Translations under genes and position numbers: made by a program
The notes under the pieces: model-generated
The model's input: the letters and a program-made list of their open reading frames with translations, nothing else
Database searches by the model: none
Told to the model about the DNA's origin: nothing
Shown here: piece by piece, positions 52,701-58,700 of the stretch
Position numbering within the stretch: position 1 is the stretch's first letter
Layout: each line of letters begins with the position of its first letter
Assembly (NCBI GenBank): GCA_036785705.1
Contig: JAWUZG010000070.1
Coordinates: 6,087,001 to 6,151,000 of the forward strand
DNA from: Acanthornis magna
Lineage: Eukaryota > Chordata > Aves > Passeriformes > Acanthizidae
Direction: 5' to 3'
Length of the DNA stretch: 64,000 nt

Positions 52701-55700
52701 TTTAATTCTGGCCAGATTTTTAGTACTAAATAATTAAAGCATTTCTAGTATAAAACAGTTATTTGGGAAAAAATATACCCACCCCAGCTTTCTATTGCAC
52801 CAAAGCCACCTATTACTATAGCTGTAGTGAGTAGGCATCACGCTGGTTACATGTGTGTAGAGCTGTTATGTGATATCATTTTAAAATCACGCATTATGTG
52901 TTCTTCCGATCAGATAAAAGGTGGGAAAGTGCACTACATATCCGATGCTGGAGTTGCTGGGAAAGTGGAAAGGAACATCCCTGAGGTGTACGCTGCGGAT
53001 GGCCAATGGCACACGGTCCTCCTGGAGAAGAACGGCTCTGCCACCGTCCTGTCGGTGGACAGGACTCACAGCCGGGACATTCTCCATGCCACTCAGGACT
53101 TTGGTGGGCTGAATGTCCTCACCATTTCTCTGGGAGGAATTCCATCCAGCCAACCCTTCAAGAGCACAGTTCCAGGTAATTTTTTTTTTTTAATAGAGTG
53201 CACATAAGCACATTTGAACAGACAAAGAGTCTCTGTTTGCTTTAAGTTGCCCAAAGTACTGCAATTCTTTATCAGTAATTAGTGTACGTCCATCCCTTGC
53301 CAGAGAAAATGCAAATTGAGTAAGGATTACAGACTTTGTTCCTTTAGTACATGCTGCGAGCTTGTTGTTTCCAAAAGCAGGCACTCCATCTGCAGGGCTT
53401 TTTGGAGGCTGGGGAGTGGCTTTGGTTGCTTGTCTGTACATCAGTTGCTATAATTTTGTTGCCCTAATGTAGAGGAAAGGATCTATTCTTTACCTGAGTC
53501 AGAATCTGGAAGATCAAGGCAAATCTTTCATTTGGGCAAAAACGCTAAACAAAAATTTTGTAGGGATTTGGTACGTACTGCAGGATTTAGCCTAAGATTA
53601 AAATATTTTCTGCAACTTCAGCTTCCTCCTGCTTTATGCTGCTGTCAAATGAAGAGTAAGATTTATTTCTGAGCAACAGAAACCAAAGACAATAAGGTAC
53701 CACCCTCTGACTGATGTCTAGCTGCTAAGAAGTAAATCAGTCTCCCTTAAGAGTTAAAGTAACTGTCTCAAACCCTGGCAAAAGAAGTAGATAACACATA
53801 TTTGATATCATTTCCCAAGTGCTAAGTAAAGATGGAAGTGATTTTTAGCTGCATAATGTGAGATACTCCAGACAATACAGATGTACTTTTTACATATTTT
53901 TATATTGAAAAATCTTCCTGGCTTCATGAATTGTGACCAGATAAAGTAATTTTGAGAGGAGCAAATTCACACTTTACACTTGTGTATTGTGAATTTGTAT
54001 GAAATGTGGTAAGAAGTCATGTGGGCTGACCTTTATCCTTTTTACATGTATGTTTTATGAGCAGCATGTGCATGGAAAAATCAGAGGCTTGTAGGAAAGC
54101 TGGAACAAGGAAAATTGAGGACACTAACCTCTCACCACTGCCCAATGCTGTGGCAGACAAATTAGGAATGTCTGGCTTCCATTAAGCACACACAGTCCAA
54201 AATCTCTTATTCATATGATTTTATTTTACTTTAATATTGGATTACATTGTGTACAACATACCAAGGATTTACAAGGCGCTGGTATAAAACTCTGCATGAA
54301 CTCAAAGTCAAAAATATCTGCAGCGCTGTTAAAGGCAGACAGCATACACAAGTGACAGTTCCAGGGCTGTGAAGTTGGTGTGTCCAATAAAATTTCCAAA
54401 TCCAAGCAGATGTGACAAGTTCCCTGTTGCCGTTTATCCCATCACATCACTACTGCAAGGAGCCACCAATCCCATCACTGTGGCGTGCACCAAGGTGATC
54501 ATCACTTTTGCTTGAGCTCTCAGCTGAACCTAAATCTTCAGCCCTGAGGATGGAATTAAAGCTTTAATACCATCTCAGATGGCTCGAGTATATTTGCTGT
54601 TTCATGACAGAGTGGTATCTATCTCTGTGTACGATTTTGCCACAGCTTCAAGCAGGGATCACCAAAAGGTAGCACTACCTCAAAACCCTTCCTGAAAAGA
54701 TTTAGTCTGGGGAAGACAGAGAATTACTAGGCTGGCAAAAGACTGGATTTTCATGTGACTTCACTCAACCACTGCACAGAGCCTGGGGATAATTCCATCT
54801 CCCCAGGCTCTCACAGCACCGAAGCTTATAGCAGGGTAGCACGGTAACCAAGGTATGGGAAGTCTGGGGAAAGACTACTCAAGATTCAGAATATAAAAGC
54901 ATTGCTGTGAGTTTGGGAGATGGTAAGGCAGGAGATTTAGCAGAAGCACAACAGACAAACTCAAATAATGTTTGGTGCTAGCAGAGCCAAGCCAGCTGCC
55001 CACATGTTTCTCTGTGGGAATGAAAAGAAGTTTTAGAAATATGGGCAAATTAGGAGACAAAAGCATTTCAGTATATTGAAGTTGGTACATGGAATATTTC
55101 TTCAATTCAAAGGCATTAAGTACTGTTAGAATAGATGTTTCCCTCTGGTAACTATGTGAATTCTTGGCTTATTTAGTGAACAGCGCAGCCTGTACTGCAC
55201 TGTTGACATACTCAGCCTTCAGCTCCCAACATCACTGTCCCTTTTTCTCCCAGGCTTCGACGGCTGCATCTCCTACATCAAGTACGGCGGGGAGAGCCTT
55301 CCCTTCGCCGGCAAGCACAGCCTGGCCACGCTCTCCAAAACAGACCCGTCGGTGAAGATCGGCTGCCGCGGCCCCAACGTGTGCGCCAGCAGCCCCTGCT
55401 GGGGCGAGCTGATGTGCATCAACCGCTGGTTCGCCTACCAGTGCGTCCCTCCGGGGGCCTGTGCCTCCAGCCCCTGCCACAACGGGGGCAGCTGCGAGCC
55501 CGGCCCCCACGGCTTCACCTGCAGCTGCCCCGAGGCGTACGCGGGACGGACGTGCGAGACCGTGGTGGCCTGCCTGGGGGTCCTGTGCGCCCCTGGCCAC
55601 GAGTGTAGGGCGGGCATCAACGGTGGCCACGTGTGCCTCCCGTCGCCGCACCCCACCGAGCTGTCCCTGCCGCTCTGGGCCGTGCCGGCCATCGTGGGCA

Positions 55701-57130
55701 GCTGCGCCACGGTGCTGGCGCTGCTGGTGCTCAGCCTCATCCTCTGCAACCAGTGCCGAGGCAAGAAGGCCAAGGGGCCGAAAGAGGAGAAGAAAACAAA
55801 GCAGAAGAAGAAAAAGGGGAGCGAGAATGTGGCGTTTGACGACCCTGACAACATCCCGCCCTATGGTGATGACATGACCGTCAGGAAGCAGCCCGAAGGG
55901 AACCCGAAACCCGACATCATCGAAAGGGAAAACCCTTACCTCATCTACGACGAGACGGACATCCCGCACGCCACGGAGACCATCCCCAGCGCCCCGCTGG
56001 CATCCCCCGAGCCCGAGATCGAGCACTACGACATCGACAACGCCAGCAGCATCGCCCCCTCTGACGCCGACATCATCCAGCACTACAAGCAGTTCCGGAG
56101 CCACACGCCCAAGTTCTCCATCCAGCGGCACAGCCCGCTGGGCTTCGCGCGGCAGTCCCCCATGCCGCTGGGCGCCAGCAGCCTGACCTACCAGCCTGCC
56201 TACGGGCAGGGCTTGAGGACAACGTCCCTAAGCCACTCGGCGTGCCCCACTCCCAACCCCTTGTCCCGGCACAGCCCCGCACCCTTCTCCAAATCCTCGA
56301 CGTTCTACAGGCACAGCCCGGCCAGGGAGCTGCACCTCGCCATCAGGGAAGGGAGCCCGCTGGAGATGCACGGCGACGTGTGCCAGCCCGGCATCTTTAA
56401 CTACGCCACTCGCCTGGGGAGGAGGAGCAAGAGCCCGCAGACCATGGCGAGCCACAGCTCCCGCCCGGGAAGCCGCCTGAAGCAGCCCATCGGGCAGATC
56501 CCGCTGGAGACGGCTCCTCCGGTGGGGCTGTCCATCGAAGAGGTGGAGAGACTGAACACGCCTCGCCCTAGGAACCCCAGCATCTGCAGCGCAGACCACG
56601 GCCGCTCCTCGTCCGAGGAGGACTGCAGGAGGCCTCTGTCCCGGACGAGGAACCCGGCTGATGGCATTCCCGCACCCGAGTCCTCCTCCGACAGCGACTC
56701 GCACGAGTCCTTCACCTGCTCCGAGATGGAGTACGACCGCGACAAGCCCGTGGCCTACACCTCCAGGATGCCCAAGTTATCCCAGGTCAACGAGTCCGAC
56801 GCGGATGACGAGGACAACTACGGCTCCAGGCTGAAGCCCCGGCGGTACCCGGGGCGCCGCGGCGAGGGTGGGCCCGTGGGGGCACAGGCTGCCAGCACCG
56901 GGGAGAGCTCCCTGCCCGGGAAGCTGGGCCAGCAAGCGGGGAGCTTCAACTGGGACAACCTCTTGAACTGGGGCCCGGGCTTTGGGCATTATGTGGATGT
57001 TTTCAAAGATTTGGCATCGCTTCCTGAAAAAACAGCAGCAGCAGCAGCAGCAGCAGCAGTGGGTGAAGACAGCAAAGGTGGTACAGCGAAGCCTGTGTCC
57101 AAGGAGGGGGAAGCAGAACAGTATGTATAG
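1500..57130 (+). CDS. FAT4: FAT4 atypical cadherin, 5'-partial coding region in 15 exons
   Basis: FAT4 is a giant single-pass adhesion receptor that binds DCHS1 on neighbouring cells and acts in planar cell polarity and growth control. The coding segments are 1500-1761, 3486-3836, 7938-8860, 9567-9741, 23039-23219, 26638-26888, 29265-33614, 38650-38754, 40323-40630, 44653-44738, 45733-45912, 46936-47060, 48184-48401, 52914-53175 and 55254-57130. Joined, they give 9,654 bases in one open frame ending in TAG. I see the end of one cadherin repeat and about 17 more, then EGF x4, LamG, EGF, LamG, EGF x2, a membrane helix and a 460-residue tail. FAT4 is chosen over FAT1-3 because the tail, for example ENVAFDDPDNIPPYGDD and the terminal GEAEQYV, matches mammalian FAT4 as I know it. 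About 1,770 N-terminal residues, with the start codon, lie upstream. Residue numbers below count from the first codon in this window. Confidence 0.97.
1762..3485 (+). other. FAT4: FAT4 intron 3
   Basis: A 1.7-kb GT-AG intron, phase 1, with donor GTAAAT and acceptor GCAG. It is AT-rich and apparently unique. I see no exon, RNA gene or recognisable repeat. Confidence 0.85.
3486..3836 (+). CDS. FAT4: FAT4 exon 4: one cadherin repeat
   Basis: Residues 88-204, a symmetrical phase 1-1 exon of 351 bases (117 codons). It carries a full cadherin repeat starting GSLVAAILATDDDSG, with LDYEAQQYYILTVRAEDGGG and the canonical calcium linker LDINDNPPVF, then the opening of the next repeat (STSLMENLPPGSAIL, ending VTDADDG). 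The DDDSG and DINDN acidic motifs are the Ca2+ ligands that stiffen consecutive repeats. Acceptor AG is at 3484-3485 and donor GTAGGA follows. Because it is symmetrical, skipping it would remove one repeat length without a frameshift; nothing here shows that this happens. Confidence 0.96.
3837..7937 (+). other. FAT4: FAT4 intron 4
   Basis: A 4.1-kb GT-AG intron, phase 1. It is AT-rich with short A and T runs only. I see no exon, mobile element or structured RNA in it. Confidence 0.85.
7938..8860 (+). CDS. FAT4: FAT4 exon 5: three cadherin repeats
   Basis: Residues 205-512, entering in phase 1 and leaving in phase 0. Three cadherin linkers are visible in order: LDVNDSPPSF, LDINDNNPLF and KDVNDFIPTF. 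Each is preceded by a DRE motif (LDRESQSFYSL, LDREAVANYTL, LDREKKPSYTL) and followed by the PEN or AEN motif of the next repeat. The exon ends inside the fourth repeat at NVPENLEMLPKVILQ. The first and third linkers are NDS and NDF instead of NDN, so their Ca2+ sites may be weaker. Acceptor CCAG at 7934-7937 and donor GTGGGT fit. The frame remains open for 21 codons past the donor by chance. Confidence 0.96.
8861..9566 (+). other. FAT4: FAT4 intron 5
   Basis: A 0.7-kb GT-AG intron, phase 0, the shortest in the window. Nothing recognisable inside. Confidence 0.88.
9567..9741 (+). CDS. FAT4: FAT4 exon 6: middle of a cadherin repeat
   Basis: Residues 513-570, phase 0 in and phase 1 out. It carries the middle of the repeat begun in exon 5: VVARDDDQGLNSKLTYVLV, then GELRLVRSLDREAKEQYLLL and VTAADAG. 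The DDDQG and LDRE motifs are intact. The linker closing this repeat is in exon 7, more than 13 kb away. Acceptor TGTAG precedes it and donor GTGAGG follows. Confidence 0.94.
9981..10033. repeat. Small imperfect inverted repeat (hairpin)
   Basis: GATTTAGGTAGG at 9981-9992 pairs with CCTGCCTAAATC at 10022-10033, all 12 positions if one G-T wobble is allowed. A further TTAG/CTAA stem lies inside. It may be a remnant of a small terminal-inverted-repeat element. The stem is shorter and more interrupted than a typical microRNA precursor. Confidence 0.4.
14601..14634. repeat. 12-base tandem repeat, about 2.8 copies
   Basis: The unit TATTTTTAAAGC occurs at 14601-14612 and 14613-14624 and then partially to 14634. 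It is AT-rich and intronic, with no visible role. Confidence 0.85.
16554..16790 (-). mobile_element. CR1-type LINE 3'-end fragment
   Basis: The segment shows the hallmark avian CR1 3' end in reverse complement: ATAAAATGGTTTGGGATGG, then a TGCCATGGGCAGGGACACC block and a CACTTCCAGGGATGGGG block. There is no reverse transcriptase; the copy is 5'-truncated and diverged. It contains an internal 21-base tandem duplication. Confidence 0.85.
16677..16718. repeat. 21-base tandem duplication inside a CR1 fragment
   Basis: Two identical 21-base units (16677-16697 and 16698-16718), starting CACTTCCAGGGATGGGG, lie head to tail within the CR1 relic. Their identity in a diverged element suggests a fairly recent duplication or slippage. 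Confidence 0.9.
20167..20239. mobile_element. MITE-like hairpin element with 12-base terminal inverted repeats
   Basis: GGGCCAAATTCT at 20167-20178 is the exact reverse complement of AGAATTTGGCCC at 20228-20239, giving a 73-base palindromic element. The inner arms (GGTCCT and AGGAC) also partly pair. From memory, GGCCAAATTCTG termini recur in old hairpin elements of reptile and bird genomes; the family was not confirmed. No coding capacity. Confidence 0.6.
20900..21360. other. Candidate conserved non-coding element in intron 6
   Basis: This is a unique, AT-rich but complex stretch with homeobox-type TTAAT/ATTA cores and little low-complexity sequence. It resembles developmental-gene enhancers by composition only. 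No cross-species alignment was available, so this is a weak inference. Confidence 0.25.
23039..23219 (+). CDS. FAT4: FAT4 exon 7: end of one cadherin repeat and start of the next
   Basis: Residues 571-630 plus two bases of codon 631, phase 1 in and phase 2 out. It closes the repeat begun in exons 5-6 with SPALTGTGTIAVTVDDVND, linker VDDVNDNVPMF, and opens the next with ATVPEDAPTGTDILLVNSSD. The acceptor follows a strong pyrimidine run (CCCCCCCTTTCCCGCAG) and the donor is GTAGGT. The split codon AG|C (serine) is completed in exon 8. Confidence 0.95.
23220..26637 (+). other. FAT4: FAT4 intron 7
   Basis: A 3.4-kb GT-AG intron, phase 2. It holds a 17-base A run at 25138-25154 and a 40-base tandem duplication at 26141-26220, listed separately. 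No exon or mobile element was recognised. Confidence 0.85.
26141..26220 (+). repeat. 40-base tandem duplication carrying acceptor-like motifs
   Basis: Units 26141-26180 and 26181-26220 differ at only a few bases near their 3' ends. Each contains TTCTTTTATTTCAG, a pyrimidine tract plus AG that looks like a 3' splice site, about 435-475 bases before the true exon 8 acceptor. Confidence 0.9.
26638..26888 (+). CDS. FAT4: FAT4 exon 8: one cadherin repeat, second half
   Basis: Residues 631-714, phase 2 in and phase 1 out. It encodes YRLTGGNSQFTINPSTGQII, LLDREARENYTLVVVASDGG and the canonical linker VADVNDNPPKF, then the start of the next repeat (HHPYVTHVPSPTPSG). That opening lacks the usual PEN motif and is proline-rich, which I also recall in mammalian FAT4. 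Donor GTAACC at 26889 lies only about 50 bases from a CR1 fragment. Confidence 0.95.
26889..29264 (+). other. FAT4: FAT4 intron 8
   Basis: A 2.4-kb GT-AG intron, phase 1. Apart from the CR1 fragment at its 5' end (26938-27078) I see nothing recognisable. Confidence 0.85.
26938..27078 (-). mobile_element. CR1-type LINE 3'-end fragment
   Basis: Reverse-complement CR1 3' end: AGAATCATGGAATGGTTTGG, then AAGGGACCTTAAAGATCATC, a TGCCATGGGCGGGGACGCC block and AACCTGGCCTTGAACACTTCC. It begins 49 bases after the exon 8 donor and is 5'-truncated. Confidence 0.92.
29265..33614 (+). CDS. FAT4: FAT4 exon 9, giant exon: about 11 cadherin repeats, Fat-type region and EGF 1-3
   Basis: Residues 715-2164, one uninterrupted 4,350-base phase 1-1 exon, the hallmark of FAT4. 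Cadherin linkers in order: FVDKAEFP (degenerate, about 29495-29515), IDVNDNAPEF, LDENDNAPRF, TDVNDNAPRF, VDSNDNAPLF, TEENYHTPEF (degenerate, about 31058-31090), IDVNDNSPAF, EGTNEYVPRF (degenerate, 31685-31717), LDANDPPVF, EDINDNGPTL and IDQNDNPSQP. A cysteine-poor membrane-proximal region follows (about 32660-33220). EGF 1 spans 33236-33400 with a long loop, calcium-binding EGF 2 starts IDECLPSPC at 33407, and EGF 3 starts INECLSNPC at 33521 and is finished in exon 10. Acceptor TTTCAG precedes it; donor GTACGC follows. Several N-x-S/T sites are present. Confidence 0.97.
34437..34458. repeat. CAC trinucleotide microsatellite
   Basis: About seven CAC triplets in tandem within intron 9. A histidine-coding reading is incidental. 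Confidence 0.9.
35150..36250. other. Candidate conserved non-coding region in intron 9
   Basis: About 1.1 kb of repeat-free, AT-rich sequence with many homeobox-type TAATTA/TTAAT cores and an ATTTGCAT octamer near 35587. The judgement is by composition only; no alignment was possible. Confidence 0.22.
36609..36738 (+). mobile_element. CR1-type LINE 3'-end fragment, diverged
   Basis: Sense-strand CR1 3' end: a CAAGGACGGTTTGGATGGG block, GAACAAGATGGTTTTTAAGG, then CCAAACCATTATATGATTCT, ending in the ATTCTAT-type tail. More diverged than the other copies. Confidence 0.78.
38650..38754 (+). CDS. FAT4: FAT4 exon 10: end of EGF 3 and most of EGF 4
   Basis: Residues 2165-2199, a symmetrical phase 1-1 exon of 105 bases. 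It supplies the last cysteine of EGF 3 (KTCDSTVNYC) and most of EGF 4 (CECNPCFNGGSCQSGLDGYF, then CHCPFG). The C-x-C-x2-C-x4-GG-x-C spacing is typical of EGF modules between cadherins and laminin G in FAT proteins. Acceptor CACAG and donor GTGAGT (consensus) flank it. Confidence 0.95.
38755..40322 (+). other. FAT4: FAT4 intron 10
   Basis: A 1.6-kb GT-AG intron, phase 1, AT-rich. No exon, repeat family or RNA recognised. Confidence 0.85.
40323..40630 (+). CDS. FAT4: FAT4 exon 11: end of EGF 4 and first part of laminin G 1
   Basis: Residues 2200-2302, phase 1 in and phase 0 out. VFGNHCEL finishes EGF 4. Laminin G domain 1 starts at NSYGFEELSYMEFPSMDPNN and continues through ATIKSHALLLYNYDNQTGER, FLALEIAEGRLRFSYNLGSG and VSDGQFHTVIARRAGM. 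The LLLYNYDN strand and the DGQFHTV strand are standard LamG core features. Donor GTAAGA is consensus. Confidence 0.96.
41751..42035 (+). mobile_element. CR1-type LINE 3'-end fragment, the longest copy here
   Basis: Sense-strand CR1 of about 285 bases: TGTTGGTCTCTCCTCCCAAG, an ACAAGCAACAGGACAGGAGG block, GGAACAGGCTGCCCAGGG, GAGTCACCATCCTTGGAGG, and the tail GATTCTATGGTTCTGTG. It matches the C-terminal and 3'UTR part of bird CR1. 5'-truncated, no intact ORF. Confidence 0.93.
43799..43912 (-). mobile_element. CR1-type LINE 3'-end fragment
   Basis: Reverse-complement CR1 3' end: CACAGAATCAATCATTTGGG, then TTGGAAGGAAACTTAAAGAT and GGTTCCAACCCCCTG, and a degraded AGGGATACCTCCCACTAG block. Confidence 0.85.
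44653..44738 (+). CDS. FAT4: FAT4 exon 12: middle of laminin G 1
   Basis: Residues 2303-2330 plus two bases of codon 2331, 86 bases, phase 0 in and phase 2 out. It encodes AASLTVDSCSEDQEPGYCTV and SNVAVSTDW. The cysteine pair in DSCSEDQEPGYC is a FAT4-type insertion in the LamG fold. The tryptophan codon TG|G is split across intron 12. Acceptor TTGCAG and donor GTAAAT fit. Confidence 0.94.
44739..45732 (+). other. FAT4: FAT4 intron 12
   Basis: A 1.0-kb GT-AG intron, phase 2. Nothing recognisable inside. Confidence 0.87.
45733..45912 (+). CDS. FAT4: FAT4 exon 13: end of laminin G 1
   Basis: Residues 2331-2390, phase 2 in and phase 2 out, 180 bases. It encodes TLDVQPNRVTVGGIRSIEPV, then the closing LamG strands HDFVGCIMEFAVNGRPLEP and SQALAAQGILDQ. 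The cysteine in FVGCI is the conserved LamG C-terminal cysteine. The donor is CA|GTACGT; the codon CA|G is completed by exon 14, giving ILDQ-CPRLEGAC as in mammalian FAT4. Reading straight on would add random residues. Confidence 0.95.
45913..46935 (+). other. FAT4: FAT4 intron 13
   Basis: A 1.0-kb GT-AG intron, phase 2. It holds a CR1 fragment (46662-46810) that ends about 125 bases before the exon 14 acceptor. No other feature. Confidence 0.86.
46662..46810 (-). mobile_element. CR1-type LINE 3'-end fragment
   Basis: Reverse-complement CR1 3' end: TAGAATCACAAGATGGTTTG, then GGTTGGAAGAGGCCTTAAAG and ATCATCCAGTTCCAGCCCC, a GGACAGGGACACCTTTCAC block and CCAACCTGGCCTTGGACATT. Confidence 0.92.
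46936..47060 (+). CDS. FAT4: FAT4 exon 14: EGF module between the two laminin G domains
   Basis: Residues 2391-2432, phase 2 in and phase 1 out. It encodes one EGF module: CPRLEGACTTSPCQHGGTC, then VDQWSWQQCHCKDGLTGKHC and EK. All six cysteines are present, with the GGTC and GLTGKHCE signatures. The module links LamG 1 to LamG 2. Acceptor TTTCAG is followed by the G that completes the glutamine codon; donor is GTATGG. Confidence 0.95.
47061..48183 (+). other. FAT4: FAT4 intron 14
   Basis: A 1.1-kb GT-AG intron, phase 1. No exon or repeat family recognised. Confidence 0.86.
48184..48401 (+). CDS. FAT4: FAT4 exon 15: start of laminin G 2
   Basis: Residues 2433-2505, phase 1 in and phase 0 out. 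It opens LamG 2: ITADTALSLEGKGRLDYHMS, a variable loop LGARGAGVGPPGVERLEV, then KFRTRSESGVLLHIQESSNF and TTVK. The loop is GC-rich, glycine/arginine-rich and differs from the mammalian sequence I remember, while the flanks match. Acceptor TCGCAG and donor GTAAGA fit. Confidence 0.95.
48402..52913 (+). other. FAT4: FAT4 intron 15
   Basis: A 4.5-kb GT-AG intron, phase 0. It holds a CR1 fragment (50414-50591) and a short CpG-containing stretch near 51850-51930. No exon recognised; open frames up to 141 codons here look random. Confidence 0.83.
50414..50591 (+). mobile_element. CR1-type LINE 3'-end fragment
   Basis: Sense-strand CR1 3' end: ACTGGCACAGGTTGCCCAGA, then AGCTGTGGATGCCCAATCC, a GTTCAGGGCCAGGTTGGAC block, GGATGATCTTTAAGGTCTC and TTCCAACCCAAACCATTCTG, with the TGGTTCTATGA tail. 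Confidence 0.94.
52914..53175 (+). CDS. FAT4: FAT4 exon 16: core of laminin G 2
   Basis: Residues 2506-2592 plus one base, phase 0 in and phase 1 out, 262 bases. It encodes IKGGKVHYISDAGVAGKVER, NIPEVYAADGQWHTVLLEKN, then GSATVLSVDR and DFGGLNVLTISLGGIPSSQP. DGQWHTV and the final LSLGG-type strand (here TISLGGIP) are LamG hallmarks. Acceptor GATCAG has a weak pyrimidine tract; donor is GTAATT followed by a T run. Confidence 0.95.
53176..55253 (+). other. FAT4: FAT4 intron 16
   Basis: A 2.1-kb GT-AG intron, phase 1. No gene, mobile element or RNA recognised. Confidence 0.86.
55254..57130 (+). CDS. FAT4: FAT4 exon 17: end of laminin G 2, two EGFs, membrane helix, cytoplasmic tail and stop
   Basis: Residues 2593-3217, phase 1 in, stop TAG at 57128-57130. 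FDGCISYIKYGGESLPFAG and DPSVKIGC finish LamG 2. EGF 6 (GPNVCASSPCWGELMC) and EGF 7 (ACASSPCHNGGSCEPG) follow, then a short cysteine-containing stalk. The membrane helix is about 55667-55747, LPLWAVPAIVGSCATVLALL onward, followed by basic KKAKGPKEEKK. The 460-residue tail carries NPYLIYDETDIPH, DNASSIAPSDADIIQHYKQF, SIEEVERLNTPRPRNPSICS and NWDNLLNWGPGFGHYVDVF, all as in mammalian FAT4. Near the end an eight-alanine tract (57035-57058) interrupts an otherwise conserved stretch. The exon is strikingly GC- and CpG-rich relative to the rest of the gene. Confidence 0.97.
55667..55747 (+). other. FAT4: FAT4 transmembrane helix
   Basis: A 27-residue hydrophobic run (residues 2731-2757), starting LPLWAVPAIVG and ending LSLILC. 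It is followed by NQCRGKKAK, a positively charged stop-transfer sequence. It places the EGF/LamG region outside and the 460-residue tail inside the cell. Confidence 0.95.
57033..57059 (+). repeat. FAT4: CAG/GCA microsatellite encoding polyalanine in FAT4
   Basis: Nine tandem CAG units. In the FAT4 frame (57035-57058) they read as eight GCA alanine codons: PEKT-A8-VGEDS. The repeat is pure, so its length may vary between individuals. Confidence 0.93.
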
Positions 57131-57769
57131 GCTTTGTCTCCTGGTATTGCCGCAGTGCAAAGCCACGGCGACCACTCAAACCATTATATGGTTGTAGAAA
57201 AGCCAAGGTCAGCATCTGAACCCCAGGCCAGTCTGGTTGGAGGAGACTTTAAAAATAATAACCATTATGCTGCTGAAAGACACTTAAGACATTTTTAATT
57301 TAATTATGCTCGGATGAATTTATTTCTCCTGCATGCATTGTACTTGCAAACCAGATATTCGGCATGCAGCCTTTGGAAAGGGTTTTCCTATTTACCATTG
57401 TTTGGTTCGTGATTCTTAAATTAATAATGCTTTGTTCTGAAAAAGAACTAAGTTTTTGTTTCAATTGTGAAGGATGTGCATATTGTCTCCAGCTACTAAC
57501 ATGTTTTATGATGCAAGAGTACTGAGGATTTAATTTTCCTTAAGAAGCGCATGGAAGTAAGATGGTGAATGAAGGAATTACAGTAGTGAGGTGTCTCAGA
57601 AAATGTAGTTACCATATCCTGCAGTTGCTCACATGTGACTTTATGGATAAAATCAGCTTGAATAATTGCTGGCAACAGTGCTTGCTGTAAGTCTTATTCC
57701 ATACAAGAGGTGCTAGAAGCAGCTCAAGCCAGTCAGCACTTTAGGATTTTTTTTTTTCTTTTCAGTTCG

Positions 57770-57850
57770 TTCGTTTGTTTCAAGTTTCTTTCTCTTTCTC
57801 TTTTTTCTTTTTTCTTTTTTTTTCCTTTTTTTTTTTCCTGGTTTGTTTTT
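57770..57850 (+). repeat. Pyrimidine-rich (T/C) low-complexity tract in the 3'UTR
   Basis: A stretch of nearly pure T and C, TTTCTTTCTCTTTCTC followed by T runs. It could bind polypyrimidine-binding proteins in the transcript; that is inference. Confidence 0.85.
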
Positions 57851-58087
57851 TTGGACAAAGTTGTGTGAGAGCTTCTGAATCTCTATGAAATGTTTTTGGG
57901 GATGCTTACTTAATCCTGATCTCTTCCTGCCCCCCCCTCAGTGATTCCTGATGGTCATTTGTCAGCCCAGCCCAGCACCCTGGCTCGCAGCAGCAGGGGC
58001 GAGGCACAAACCTCTCCATTCCCACATCTCGTGGACACTCAGCTTGGCTGTGCCACTGCTGCTGCAGCCTGTGCTTCTCCCCTGGTT

Positions 58088-58235
58088 CCATTTTCCCAGC
58101 TGTACCATGGAAAGGTAGGAAAAGCACTAAGTTCCCTGCCTCACAGGGGTGTTGTGAGGGCTAATTAGTTAACTCGTCTGAAGTGCTTCGACATTATAAA
58201 GCACTATAATAAGTATTATCATAATTATTATTAAA
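58088..58235 (+). mobile_element. Ancient MIR/CORE-SINE-like element in the 3'UTR
   Basis: The order of motifs follows MIR-type SINEs: CCATTTTCCCAGCTGTACC, then CTGCCTCACAGGGGTGTTGT, GAGGGCTAATTAGTTAA, GAAGTGCTTCGACATTATAA and a tail of AGTATTATCATAATTATTAT. It is diverged, as expected of an insertion predating the bird radiation. The family name is from memory of the consensus. Confidence 0.6.
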
Positions 58236-58694
58236 GCACTGCCTAGCCTCTGTGACCTTGGAGTGGCATTTTCTGCATTCTATGATTTTCTATGATGGAA
58301 ACGTTGAAGAATTATTTATTGTATAGAAAATTACTGCACTCTAGCATTTTGGAGCGGATATGAGGGAAAACTACTTGTAGATTCATTAATGTAGCTTACC
58401 AGTTGCCCCCAATTCCTTAAAGTTTTAGGTAAACTAGAACCTCACAAAGTCCTTACATCTTCATGCAGATCTGATGAACCTATCGTACTGTGTAAAAACT
58501 TCAATTTTTTTTTTTTTTACCTAAGCTGTGTTTTTATATCAATATTTTCCTATGCTGAATAGTTTTCTTACTTTCAGGGAAGGTAAGAAAAATACTTTTT
58601 TTACATTTGTTACTTATGTAACATCCATATTTTTCACATTTTGATAAAATTGTAACATACTGTATGCTTTCTACCTGTAAATGCCAATAATAGA

Positions 58695-58700
58695 ATTAAA
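58695..58700 (+). terminator. FAT4: Polyadenylation signal ATTAAA of FAT4
   Basis: ATTAAA, the commonest variant signal, is followed about 20 bases later by GTGTGTGTTATTGG (58721-58734), a GT-rich downstream element. Cleavage is expected near 58715-58720. A second candidate, AATAAA at 58947-58952 and 58955-58960, lacks a clear GT-rich element. Confidence 0.75.

Noticed and set aside
55232..56131. 299-codon minus-strand open frame opposite FAT4 exon 17
   Set aside because: It is the mirror of a GC-rich, strongly conserved coding exon, has no recognisable domain and is compositionally an artefact of few stops in GC-rich DNA.
56228..56704. 158-codon minus-strand open frame opposite the cytoplasmic-tail coding region
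   Set aside because: Same cause as the neighbouring antisense frame; no homology or promoter signs.
56982..57197. Polyglutamine-containing + frame over the CAG repeat
   Set aside because: The FAT4 frame reads the repeat as alanine and continues to the conserved C terminus; the glutamine frame is a shadow.
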